Shown piece by piece: positions 1 through 11,733 of a stretch of DNA of 64,000 nt (the first letter of the stretch is position 1; every line of letters starts with the position of its first letter). Source of the DNA: Agrocybe praecox (Eukaryota > Basidiomycota > Agaricomycetes > Agaricales > Agrocybaceae); contig OZ024846.1 of NCBI GenBank assembly GCA_964017145.1, positions 1,364,001 through 1,428,000 on the forward strand, in the 5' to 3' direction. The position numbers and the translations under genes are program-made. The notes under the pieces were generated by a model. It was not told where the DNA came from. It was given only the letters and a program-made list of their open reading frames with translations, and searched no databases.

Positions 1-3000
1 ATTTTGTGTAGCGTACCAATTAATGTATCCATTGGACGATTTGTCAGCCTCGACTACGTTATAATAGACAAATACAAAGTATACATGAATATGATTCGCA
101 ATAAGTTCTGCGGGTGATCGTCGTATGGAAACATCTATTCACTATCTTACACTTTTGTTGACGGTTTTTACTATCTTGTGCTTCTGCCAAATGGTTACGC
201 TTCGTTACGGACTGAGAGCCTCATGATTTGTGGTTGCGAAGTCGAAAATACATTGGCTGGAATCATAATTTGGCACAATTGGTCAACTCGATCATAATCA
301 TGTATCAGGATCATACGAGTTGGACACCAATTATGAAATCGAGGTACGTTCATAAGGTCTTTATAATGTGACTCATAATGTTATGCTAAATTATACCAGA
401 TATTGCTCGTTATACCACTTCTAAGAACCTTATAAACGGTCATAGGAATCCCCTCGGTTCACTGATGTGTGATAGCCCAGACGGTTGAACGTGTCGAAAG
501 GCTCAGGCCTGGTGGCTCCAGAGTTAATCGAGAGGGTTCTCTGTTCTGCCTTGTGCTAGTAGTATTGTCGTCTCATGCTTTTAAAAAACCATGCTACTGG
601 AACGGTGGAGAGCCGAGAAGGAGGTATCCACGTGTTTCATAGGAAGACCAACGGCCGTCAAGATTTCCTGGGATTTCTCCTTTTATAAGCGGTCAGGATA
701 CGTCCGCCGGTCGTAATAAAGGATGACCAGCTAGATGCACATCATGCAATAGGGTGGATAATATCTGCGTGTGCCGGAATCCGCAGTTTAGATTGAAAAG
801 AGTTCCGCAAGGGCTCCAAAATCAGAATTTATAACGCGCATAATTTCCAGAGATAGGAACATGCTGAGCCAATGTCATAAGAGTTAAATATCTAGTTTGA
901 AGGTTGGAATCCCATTTGTAGTGTTCAATTCAATTCAGGGATCTCACCGTTCGGTCTGTAAGCCATAGCGAATACCATGATGAGAAGAATGCCTGTCATA
1001 TGGAGAGGTTCTAACTAAGCCTAAATGCTGCCAATACAAGTAGCATGTAGGGTGTCTGTCATATCAAGTTGGCGTCTCCTCTTCCAGTGAGAATCACTAT
1101 CTCAAATGAATTGCCAAACCTTGTACATCCTTATTGTGATGGTATTTCTGATCAATCAAGATAACCTTTACATTAACAGACAGTGCGCCCCACTGGGCCC
1201 CTCCGTTGGAAATATTTCCTCATCTATGAGCTGTATTTATATAGTGATACTAGGGGGACGTGGTTACATGAGACTTGATCATGACAATCGTAACTGTGTA
1301 TCGTAATTTATTGTTATAACTGGTCATTTCATTAATTCTACGTAATATTCGCCTCAACGTACATGGCGATAATGCGCCGCGGCATACACGCAGGAAATAG
1401 AGAGCTGTATCCTACAGTATAAAGCGATTCTCTTATTGGGACGGAACTTGAGGCTGGCTGTACGTTTCATAATAGACGGTGTAGTGGATGCTATCTTGGA
1501 AGCCTCGTGTGTGCATTGAGTGTGGGCGCGCAACACAAACATATCATATGCACAATGGCCTGCGTACTTGCTCCATGACACGCGTCCACAGCGACAAAAT
1601 ATAATTAAACGACCTGATACGCTCAGAGATCAAATTGTATATTTGCCATTCTTTTTTGTTGGTAGGTCGCCGTTTGAATTTCTTGACATTGAGCGGTGCG
1701 TTCTGTGGGAGAGGAACTAACTGCGTCGGATCTTTGTCATCTATTGACCAGGATCCACATACATGTCTTACGAATATGAAGTTCGCGATTGGATGCGGCG
1801 GATATTAATCAAGTAGTAGCAGGCAAACACGAGTAAGTTTCTCTTTAGATAGTAGGATTCTGCTCGGTGCCTTTTTATGTATTCTTTCCCCCCTCCTTGC
1901 TGCGGTAGAACCAGGTTACGCGTCTCATAACCGGGATGGTCATAGAAAAGTCTCTACTCGAAGAGATACTAGTAGGGGATTCGCTCTCCTATCATACACA
2001 TTATAAATTAAGTAATTTAAAAACCCGATGCGATGTAAGCGAGTTTTCCAAAGATAGACGCCGGGAGTTAAATCAGAAGAAATGAGCGCCCAGAGCCGAA
2101 TTGACGACTGATCCGAGTCATAATGACGCAGCGATGAGCGAATTGATAGGCAATCATTTGAAAACATGGTATGCATCGTGTTTATTAGGCTAGGGAACCC
2201 TGGGCGCTTGATAGATAACAAGAGCGCTTAAACGCTATGGTGCATTTTTGGATGAGCGCTTAAGAGGTGTTGCACTGAGATTGTACATGATCTTCCTATC
2301 GTAGCCGTATCACTCAATTGATCCGCATCAATCTGAGTGATCTCAACAGCGTATATGTGAGTCGTACAATATTAATCAACGATTAAATATACACACACTG
2401 TTTTGCTGCTCTGCACAGAAGTCATCCAAACTAATAGATCTAGCAAAACAATGTCACTTTCTTGATGGTAGTATCATGTTGCAAAGGTAAGTACCACAAC
2501 AGCAGATGAGTATAATTCGACACGACTTGTACGATAATAATTCGAACTTATATTCCTTTATGTGCTTCTTGCTCAGTACTAACGCGATGTGTGTCTCTAT
2601 GCTTGACTACCAAATCATCTTTTGACTGATAACGACGACATCATCTCACAAACAGTGCATTAGTGAATCACACAGGGGTCAGATCTGGATGTAATTAGGC
2701 TATTGTTCCTTGGTATCTTCGTTGGGCCTGCCAGGAATTTCGAGATAAGATGCACATACAGCATACAATGGGCGATCATGATGTTAATAATCTTTCACCG
2801 AGCCAACTGGCAGTCAATATGAGATACAAGCTTGTTCAGAACAATGTAATGACTCGCAGCACTTTGGAAAGGTGAAACGAAGTTCCGAGAGGCGCTGTGG
2901 AAGACAATGAAGAAGAATGAGGGACCCGTGAATCCAAGTACAGCTATGGGATTCGAAAGAAATCTCATAATGCAAGTTCATTGTTTTATTGGCTTTGGAA

Positions 3001-3743
3001 ATTTTCAACCCGCCGAGGTTGATAGCCGCCCCAAGCATTTCGTTGCCCAGAGTCAATGGCGATGTTGGTTACCTATGCGGGACCATAGGTCCATAATAAG
3101 AGAATTAGAATGCAAATAGACACATGGCGTGCTTTTGACGAATGCGCCTTCAATGACATCTGTCTCCAACAATTAACGGTGGAGATTTACCGCCATACGA
3201 AGAAGGCAGTGCGCGCAGTATTAACGAAAATTGGCCGATGCCAGTGGTACCTAGAACCTTCTGTCTATGGAGCTAAAAATGGAAGTCAAGCATAACGCAT
3301 TGAATAAAGCTTGGTTAGTGATGCGGAGTGGCTTAAGCTGTTCAACGGGCCTTTAAAAGGTGTCAGCGTCATATATGTAAGCTAAGACCGCCAATAGGCA
3401 AGTTCAGTCCCGAGACTTTTTGACACCCAAAACTCGACTTTGGCTGTGTTGCATTGAACGAAAATCACCCCAATGTTTTGAGGAGATTTTTTACTTCCAT
3501 ACCACGAAAACACAAGGATCGGAAGGAGAGAAAGACCCTTGGCAGGGCGGCAAAGGTCTTACCGGTTACCAAAAATATATCGGCTCCGAAGAAGTTAACG
3601 TCGGGAGTGCAATTCGACGGAATAACACACGCCGTTTTCTGCAATATTGCTGGGGATGATATAGTCATGAAATCAAGTTACGACTAGAAAGTCAAAGTAC
3701 CTCAAACGAGAGAAGGGGTGATATATGTATGAGGTGACAAAAA
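1..3743. other. No recognisable gene
   Basis: About 3.7 kb in which only short open frames (under 100 codons) occur on either strand. None shows a recognisable domain, a chain of exons with compatible phases, or codon use like the genes further right. I see no long inverted or terminal repeats. It may be intergenic DNA or old, eroded mobile DNA; the sequence alone does not decide. Confidence 0.5.
3739..3743 (-). terminator. RNA polymerase III T5 terminator of the tRNA
   Basis: Five T residues (minus strand) directly follow the discriminator base of the tRNA-Arg gene. This is the usual Pol III stop signal and it supports the tRNA call and its orientation. Confidence 0.7.
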
Positions 3744-3815
3744 CGATGGATGCGAGACTCGAACTCGCAATCTTCAGCTCCGGAAACTAACGCGTTGCCA
3801 TTACGCCAATCCACC
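3744..3815 (-). tRNA. tRNA-Arg (anticodon CCG)
   Basis: Read on the minus strand, this folds as a full cloverleaf. The acceptor GGTGGAT pairs with ATCCATC (one G-T). The D-stem GCGT/ACGC closes a short D-loop. The anticodon stem TTAGT/GCTGA closes the loop TTCCGGA, with CCG at positions 34-36. There is a 5-nt variable loop, and the T-arm GCGAG-TTCGAGT-CTCGC. The anticodon reads CGG, arginine. No intron is present and the 3' CCA is not encoded, as expected for a eukaryotic nuclear tRNA. The D-arm and T-arm supply plausible A and B boxes for RNA polymerase III. Confidence 0.85.
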
Positions 3816-4430
3816 AACGATATTTAAGCCTCGCGTAACGTACCTGATCTTTGGGAGACTTTTACTGCCTCCTTTATATTGTTGTTGGGCGGGATTTCAT
3901 AGAAATCCTCCCCGCCCTGTCTCCCGCCTCGCCTACTTGGAATCCTGACTAGATCCTTTCGCCGAGACATTACTGAAAAAGAAATAATATCTTGATATAT
4001 ATATATATATTACAATCATGAAATAACACATTCTTTATGAGTTCAAAAATTCTGTTTAGGGATTCTGCTACATGTGCGGATAGGTAAATATACGCAAAGA
4101 ATACATGTAATCCGCACAGCCTTGAGGTTCCTTGAGAATCTTGGGTTCGAATACTACGGAATCAGTCATTGATATCGACTGACAAATGGAAAACGATTTG
4201 AAGCAGAGACCGCCAGATTGTGCAGAGATGATGGAAAACAAAGAGGGAAGCCAAGGAGTAGGCGCGCATTGACCACACGCATTTGTGAGGGACAGATAGA
4301 CTTGCTAAGACCCTATATTATATGCCAATTGCCTTATATGGCACTGGCATGAGATCTCGATATGCTGTGCGCTTCTTAGAGTATACATACCACTCGCTGC
4401 AAGTTTTCTCACTTGTTCAACTCCTCCACT
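3816..4430. other. Intergenic, upstream of the Ca2+-ATPase gene
   Basis: No gene is visible. It contains an (AT)n microsatellite and presumably the promoter and 5' UTR of the Ca2+-ATPase gene. A TTG at 4413 extends the reading frame six codons upstream of the ATG at 4431, but a eukaryotic gene would not normally start there. Confidence 0.5.
3995..4012. repeat. (AT)n microsatellite
   Basis: About nine uninterrupted AT dinucleotides between the tRNA and the Ca2+-ATPase gene. It is probably length-polymorphic. Confidence 0.8.
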
Positions 4431-7400
4431 ATGACACCTGGTGATGAGGCCAGCAGTGTCCCCTCCATCAACATAACCATTGAACAACCTCCAAATTCCA
4501 ACCAGCACGTGTCCTCAGCCCAGTCTCCTGCAGACGGCTTATTGTCCCCCCATTCTTTTGCCTATGGTCCTCCCTCACCCACTCCCTCAGACATTTCAGA
4601 CTCTAGTTCACTACCCCCGCCGTCACCTACCTTGTCCAACCATTCGGGTCCATTTCCTTCTTCACTGCTTCTTCGCGACAACAAACCCGAGGAAAAGTCT
4701 GGTCTCTCATCTCTGGGGCTCCTGGGTGCAGGTGGCATTTCCAAGCACCAGCGAAAGAGTAGTAATGCCGCGTCGTCGATGACGGACGTAGACTCTGAAT
4801 ACCGGCACGTTCACTCTGCGAGAACTTCTTTTACGCATGTTAACGATGTCCTGCACTCGGCTTCCATTAGGGAGAAACCTGGATATGTTGGTGATAAAGG
4901 GAAGGACGACGACAAGAACAAGAAGGACGGGAAGAAAGGCAAGAAGGGCGAGGAGGAACCAACTCAAACTACTCACGAACTTGAAATGTCTCAGGACGAT
5001 GCTATCGACCCCACGCCGTTTCACCTCAAACCTTACCAACTCGCACACTGTCTGGATCCCAAAAGCTATGAAACTCTCGAATCTTTTGGTGGCATCAAAG
5101 GACTCTTACGTAGTCTAGGGACAGACGAATTTACTGGGCTCTCGAGCAAGGATGCGGGAGAGAGTCATCATCATCATGGACATAAAGGCGCAGGGCTCGG
5201 TGCATCTCACAGACATGACTCAGAAAAGAAGCCCGTTACCGCAGACGCGAATGAAAAAGTGCCTGAACTGGTGTTGACCGATCCCAATGGCAAACTCGCG
5301 TCGCCCACAGACGATGGTGCCGCTTATGGCGCGACTCTCGCAGACAGAAGACGCGTCTTTGGCGAAAATTTACTGCCTACGCGCGTCAGTAAGACCCTTT
5401 TCCAACTTATGATTGCGGCTATGAAAGACAAAGTTTTGGTTCGTTTTTTTATCCCCTTTCATATGTTGACTCCATGCTGACTGCTCACGTTATAGATTCT
5501 GCTTTCAATCGCCGCTGTCGTTTCTCTGGCTCTCGGATTTTTCCAGGACTTTGGTACAACACGTCCGGCAGGGGAGCCCCCGGTTGATTGGGTGGAGGGC
5601 GTAGCAATTATGATTGCTATCGCTATTGTTGTGAGTATTTTTTCTCCATGGTGCCGTGAAATTGCCATATATTTATGTTCTGTTCAGGTTATCGTCGGCT
5701 CAGTGAATGATTGGCAAAAGGAACGGCAATTCAAAGCCTTGAATGAACGAAAGGAGGAGCGCGGCGTCAAAGTTATTCGTGACGGTGTCGAAAAGGTCAT
5801 CGACATCAAGGTTCGTATCTACACCCTACATTAATTCCTTCCATGTTACTAACTTGTTACGAGAACAGGAGGTTGTCGTTGGTGATATTGCTTTACTGGA
5901 ACCTGGCGAAATTGTCCCTTGCGACGGTATCTTTTTATCCGGCCACAATATCAAATGCGACGAATCCGGTGCCACAGGCGAATCCGACGCTATTAAAAAG
6001 GTTTCATATGCCGAGTGTAGTGAACTCCGCATGAAAAATCTCGCTGACGGCAAGGATGTAAACGCTGGACATACGGATTGCTTTGTTATTTCTGGAAGCA
6101 AGGTTCTGGAAGGTGTTGGCAAGTACGTGGTCGTTGCCGTTGGAACGAAGAGTTTCAATGGTCGTATAATGATGGGTGCGTTTTCTTCTAACTTCTGATA
6201 TGTTCTCTGGGACCTGGTTAATTTTTAATTTTTGTTGTCTTTCTACATAGCCTTGCGTGGAGACACTGAAAATACACCATTACAATTGAAGCTAAACGAT
6301 CTCGCCGAACTGATCGCTAAAATCGGTTCCATCGCCGGTCTTGCCCTCTTTACGGCGTTGATGATTAGGTTTTTTGTCCAGCTTGGGACGGGCACCCCAG
6401 TTCGGTATGTTGGCACTAAAGTTTAGATCCTCCCGCAACTAACATGTTTTCTGTTAACGCAGCAATGCCAATCAAAATGGTATAGCATTCGTCAATATCT
6501 TGATTATTGCTGTCACTTTGGTTGTCGTAGCTGTACCCGAAGGTTAGTGACCTTGCAAAAATGAACGAGTTGATTTTTCTGATCATATAATTCAGGTTTA
6601 CCTTTGGCTGTTACGCTGGCCCTGGCGTTTGCGACGAAACGTATGACTTACGAGAACCTCCTGGTCCGTGTTTTAGGATCCTGCGAGACGATGGCAAACG
6701 CCTCTGTCATTTGCACCGACAAGACTGGTACCCTGACGCAGAATTCTATGACTGTTGTGGCTGGGTCAGTCGGTATCCACGCCAAGTTTGTTCGTCATCT
6801 CGACCAAAATGCGGCCCGTTCCAACGCCGACGAAACCGAGAAGTCGAAATCTGGGACAGACATAGAGCGCAAGCACAAGGAAGACTTTTCTATTGATCTG
6901 TCTCAGCTCAACACTGTTTTGTCACCTGCCCTTCAATCCCTTTTTAATGAGGCTATTGCTGTCAACTCCACCGCCTTCCAGGATTTTGTCGAGGACGTCG
7001 AGCCTGAGACCAAGGGGAAGAAGAAGAAAGCCAAGAAGGACGTCGAGGAAGGGAAGGTGCAGGAGAAGGAGAAGAAGGGCAAGACTGTCTTCATTGGCAG
7101 CAAGACGGAGACGGCCCTTCTGGAATTCGCACAGGACCTGAGATGGGCCAACTTCAAGCAGACTCGCGACGCTGCCGATATCGTGCAGATGATCCCCTTT
7201 TCGAGCGAACGCAAGTCTATGGGCGTCGCTATCAGATTACCGAACAAGGATGGATACCGCGTCTACTTCAAGGGAGCCAGTGAGATTCTTGCCAAGAAGT
7301 CTGTCAGGCATGTGGTTGTCAACAAGGATGGAAAGTATTCGGACGAGATTGAGACTCAGGAGATCGACGAGCTTGCGTTGGAGAATATTAGCCGCACTAT

Positions 7401-9259
7401 CATATTCTACGCCAACCAGACGCTTAGGACTATTGCCGTATGCTACAGGGATTTCCCCTCGTGGCCCCCTTCAAACATGGAGCGCGATGAAAATGGCGAT
7501 GTGAGTACAATTTTATGTTTATGTGCAACGAAACTTATATTGACGTTTTCTATTTTTTATAGGTCCCATTCGAGGATTTAGCTTGTGACTTGACTCTGAT
7601 CGGTATCGTTGGCATTGAGGATCCAGTCCGTTATGGAGTTCAGGATGCCGTCGCGAAATGTCATCGCGCTGGTGTCACTGTCAAGATGTGTACTGGAGAC
7701 AATGTCCTCACCGCTCGTTCTATTGCTACCCAGTGTGGTATTTTCACCAAGGGCGGTATCATCATGGAAGGTCCTGTTTTCCGCCAACTTAGCCAATCTG
7801 AGATGATCGAAATCGTTCCTCGCCTCCAAGTCCTCGCTCGTTCGTCTCCCGAAGATAAGAAAATTCTCGTCGAGACGCTGAAGAAGATTGGCGAAGTCGT
7901 CGGTGTTACTGGAGATGGTACGAATGACGGCCCTGCTCTCAAAACTGCCCATGTCGGTTTTTCGATGGGTATCGCCGGTACTGAAGTCGCCAAAGAGGCT
8001 TCGGATATTATTCTCATGGACGATAACTTTTCTTCTATCGTCAAGGCTATTATGTGGGGTCGTTGCGTCAACGATGCGGTTCGCAAGTTCTTGCAATTCC
8101 AAATCTCGACCAACGTTACTGCTGTTGTTATCACTTTTGTCTCCGCTGTCTCATCTATCGAGGAAGCTTCTGTCTTGACGGCCGTCCAACTTCTCTGGAT
8201 CAACATCATTATGGATACCTTTGCTGCATTGGCTCTCGCCACCGACCCCGCGACTGAACAACTCCTCGATCGCAAACCCGACAAGAAGACAGCACCCCTT
8301 TTCAGTGTCGATATGTTCAAGATGATCTTGATGCAGTCCGTCTACCAGATTCTCGTCATTCTTCTCTTCCACTTCAAGGGTGTTGATTTCTTAAATCTTG
8401 AGCACACCCACCAGAACGACTTGATTGTCCAGACTCTTGTCTTTAATGCTTTCGTCTTTGCTCAAATTTTCAACTCTATCAATTGCAGACGCTTGGACAA
8501 CAAGCTCAACATTTTCGAAGGCATTACCAAGAATAGGTTCTTCATTGGTATTACTTTACTTGGTACGTGATCTTGTTCCTTTCCGACATTCTAGAAACTG
8601 ATTTATTTTTTCTTTTCAGAAATTGTCGTGCAGATCCTTATCGTCTTCGTGGGTGGAGCTGCCTTCCAGGTTACTCGCATCGGAGGACGTGAGTGGGGTA
8701 TATCGCTGGCGCTAGGCGTTGTCTCTATTCCCTGGGGTGCAACCATCCGATGCATGCCCAACAAGCCATTCGAGAAGATGTTCAAGTTGGTCGGGCTCAT
8801 CCGTGAGCCTGAGGTACTTCCTACCGTGAAACCCGACGCTGAAGGCTGGAGTGGTGCTATCAACCTCGTCCGCGACAACCTCAACACGTTTTCAAATATT
8901 CGTGGTGGTAGATTACGGTCGTCGTCGTTCGTTCTGAAGAGTCGGTCAGCTCGCCTAAGCTCAGAGGACAATAATATGAGAATGTAAGCTTCCATCTTAT
9001 CAGGTTTGGTGTCCGTTTTGCTTAACCTTTGTCGTTACTTTATAGATCGTCCGTCCTGACTATGGCTCCTACACTAATTATTGGCGCTGTCGCTGCTGGT
9101 CAAGCATATTTACAGCCCGGTTCATTATCAGACCCTGCGGGTGCTGATCCTTCAAAATCCTCAGCAGCCCTGTGGGAAGGCAAACTCCAAATTCATCCTG
9201 AAACGTCCCCCGATGATCCCGTCTATCGCCAATTCGCAGGCAAGGAAAACATCGCGTAA
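4431..9259 (+). CDS. PMC1: Plasma-membrane-type Ca2+-transporting P-type ATPase (PMC1-like)
   Basis: Ten exons join in phase (4431-5438, 5496-5630, 5688-5810, 5869-6175, 6251-6404, 6463-6542, 6596-7500, 7563-8562, 8620-8983, 9046-9259) to give about 1429 residues. Diagnostic P2B features are ATGES in the actuator domain, the transmembrane segment with AVPEGLPLAVTLALAF, the phosphorylation motif DKTGTLT with Asp near residue 644, and TGDGTNDGPAL near residue 1020. The family pumps Ca2+ out of the cytosol, in fungi mostly into the vacuole. The N-terminus is long: about 330 residues precede the first membrane segment, with Ser/Pro-rich, Lys-rich and His-rich (SHHHHGH) parts. The insert after DKTGT is also charged. 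The C-terminal tail of about 100 residues could bind calmodulin, but I cannot show a site. The start is the first ATG of the frame. The family is certain; the vacuolar location is inferred. Confidence 0.95.
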
Positions 9260-9963
9260 ATCCCTCTGCAATTGTCGCATGCTTTTTTGACTTCTTTATA
9301 CATTCGCCAAGTTCTACCACCGTGTAGTGGAACGACTTCTGGAAGGCTTCACCGTCGTAAATGGTGGTATGTTTCAACCAGATGATACCTCGACAATACA
9401 TACCCGCCTTTACGGCAAATTGCAACAACAAATCGCACATGCAATCAGGCAGCCTTCCCTCTCTTGGCCATCTTACTTCAACTCCCATATATACTTAGTA
9501 TAGTCGCATATTATTCTAACACACCAATCAACATCATATTACGATTTTCGGCTTCAACACATTGATAGACCTTTTTTATTACTTCATTTTTTATTCTTTT
9601 CCTTCCTTACATAGTAGAGGGTACATACGCACAAGATTTTTCATGATTATGCACGCTCACATTCAATCAAATCCAGTGGTCTTTGGTTCTTCGTCATCTG
9701 CATATATGTACCAGACTTTTCACGATGTATCCATAGGTTTGAAGGCTTGAAAGCCTGTTGTCGAATAGTTTAGTACCCTAATATAAATATCCTAGGGTCA
9801 CGTTCACTTTACAATAGTTGCCGAATTCGGAATGTGGGCGAACCATCAATTCATTCAAACAATTGCAGCGCGCGTCTTGTTCATACCAGTCAAACACAAC
9901 ACTGTCTTTCTGCTTTGACCCAGACAGTCAGAAGGGCAATTACTGCGAGGGATTATCTCTGAT
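9260..9963. other. Intergenic between Ca2+-ATPase and RAE1
   Basis: T-rich and AT-rich tail sequence of the ATPase gene followed by the RAE1 upstream region. Open frames seen on the minus strand here are opposite the ATPase 3' end and have no recognisable content. Confidence 0.5.
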
Positions 9964-11486
9964 ATGTCTTTCTTCGGTGGAGCAACGACGACCAGCGTAG
10001 GTGGCGCAGCGAATACCTCAACTGCTGCAGAGAAGGATATCGAAGTTTCCGACCCACCCACCGACTCTATCTCCTCTCTAGCTTTTTCTGGCCAAGCAGA
10101 CTATCTAGCTGTAGGAAGCTGGGATAATAATGTGCGTTGATTACGAAATATGATAATCTAAAGTTCTTTCTTTATTCATCAACGCGTAGGTAAGGATCTA
10201 TGAAGTTGGCGCGGGGGGACAAACACAAGGGAAGGCTATGTATCAGCACCAAGGTCCTGTCTTGGACGTTTGCTGGAACAAGGTATGAACCTTTTCTTCG
10301 GGATGCGGGTAGTCTTACTCATATCTGGCTCAGGATGGCACGAAGATCTTTTCCGGTGGTGCTGATAATGCAGGCCGGATGTTCGACGTGACGACTGGGC
10401 AGCCAACACAAGTGGCGGCGCATGATGCACCCATAAAGGCTGTACGATGGGTAGATGCTCCTGGAACAGGCATTCTAGCAACGGGAAGTTGGGACAAGAC
10501 CATCAAAGTGAGTCTTGTGTCTGCAATCCCACTACTGCATAATTTATAACGCGTGAATCATCTTTTTGTAGTACTGGGATTTACGAAGCGCCACTCCTGT
10601 TGCCACTGTCCAGCTTCCAGAACGATGCTATACATTTGACGTCCAATACCCTCTTATGGTTGTTGGTACAGCAGAGCGCCATATCCAGATATTCAACCTA
10701 AGCAATCCAAACACAGCTTACAAGGTTTGCACCTGGCGTATCTTTATTTTCAATTCTTTATTCATGTCTTCCTAGTCTATTCCGTCTCCCTTGAAGTGGC
10801 AAACGCGTGTGGTTTCGTGTTTTACCACGAACCCCACTAACAGTGGATTCGCTGTTGGAAGTGTGGAAGGCAGAGTTGCTATTCAGTAAGCACCTCAGAA
10901 ATCCTATGATCCTTGAAGAAATCCTGATCCGTCTGCAGATACGTTGAGGAAAAGGACACCACGTAAGTACCCAAACCAGAGTGTATATGTACATCACTAA
11001 ACATCAAATGATTTTAGGCACAACTTCTCTTTTAAATGCCACCGTCGCGATAGCGTTCCTAACAATAAAGATCAAGCACTTGTTTATGCAGTGAATGACA
11101 TTTCCTTCCATCCCGTACATGGTACCTTCTCCACTTGCGGTTTGTTATCTCCTTCTTTTTTGTCTCTCTACCGATTTACACACTTCATATAGGATCTGAT
11201 GGCACAATCCACTTCTGGGACAAAGATGCTCGCACCCGCCTAAAGAGTGAGCTTACTTGACCCGGGTAACCATTATCAAGCTGACTTGTTATTTCTTGAA
11301 GCCTTCGATGCTGCCCCTGGACCAATTTCGGCTACTGCGTTCAACCGTAACGGTAACATTTTCGCCTATGCTGTTTCCTACGACTGGTCAAAGGGACATT
11401 CCGGTATGACACCGGGAATGCCCAACAAAATCATGTTGCATTCGTGCAAGGATGAGGAAGTCAGGAAGAGGCCAGCTCGGAAGTAG
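9964..11486 (+). CDS. RAE1: mRNA export factor / nucleoporin Rae1 (Gle2), WD40 protein
   Basis: Nine exons (9964-10131, 10190-10282, 10334-10507, 10572-10724, 10776-10885, 10939-10962, 11018-11139, 11193-11246, 11302-11486) join in phase to about 360 residues, the normal Rae1/Gle2 length. WD-type blades are visible ([49 protein letters not shown]), as are the family hallmarks [13 protein letters not shown] and [15 protein letters not shown]. The C-terminal segment with [13 protein letters not shown] is also highly typical. Rae1 folds as a seven-bladed propeller, binds the GLEBS motif of Nup98/Nup145N, and acts in mRNA export and spindle assembly. Exon 6 is only 24 nt. The gene converges with the P450 gene, with 247 bp between stop codons. 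Confidence 0.95.
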
Positions 11487-11733
11487 AAATGGATATCTTG
11501 TACCTCGTTCCTTTATGTCTGAACATCTATGTTTGACCTTTGTTTTTTTTCAATGTTGAATATGTTGCATTTTTTACAACAATTTTTTAATATCTAAGAT
11601 CGACAGGTCGGTTAGCAATCTCTTCAATTTTCGTGCGCGATGTTTTGTGACACCGGGCAAAAACCACATGTATTGGTACAAAGCATCTAAAAGGTACACA
11701 GTGGAAGTATCTAAGTATGTTACACGGAGTTAG

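Noticed and set aside
1..3743. CRISPR-like array, rRNA or a biosynthetic cluster at the left end
   Set aside because: No regularly spaced repeats, no conserved rRNA segments and no coding chains were seen; the organism is eukaryotic.
4413..4430. Upstream extension of the Ca2+-ATPase start
   Set aside because: The first codon of the extension is TTG, not ATG; the first ATG is at 4431.
7661..8320. 219-codon minus-strand frame
   Set aside because: It lies exactly opposite the conserved catalytic exon of the Ca2+-ATPase and is its antisense shadow.
9078..9488. 136-codon minus-strand frame near the Ca2+-ATPase stop
   Set aside because: It overlaps the last ATPase exon and its 3' flank, with no recognisable content or splice partners.
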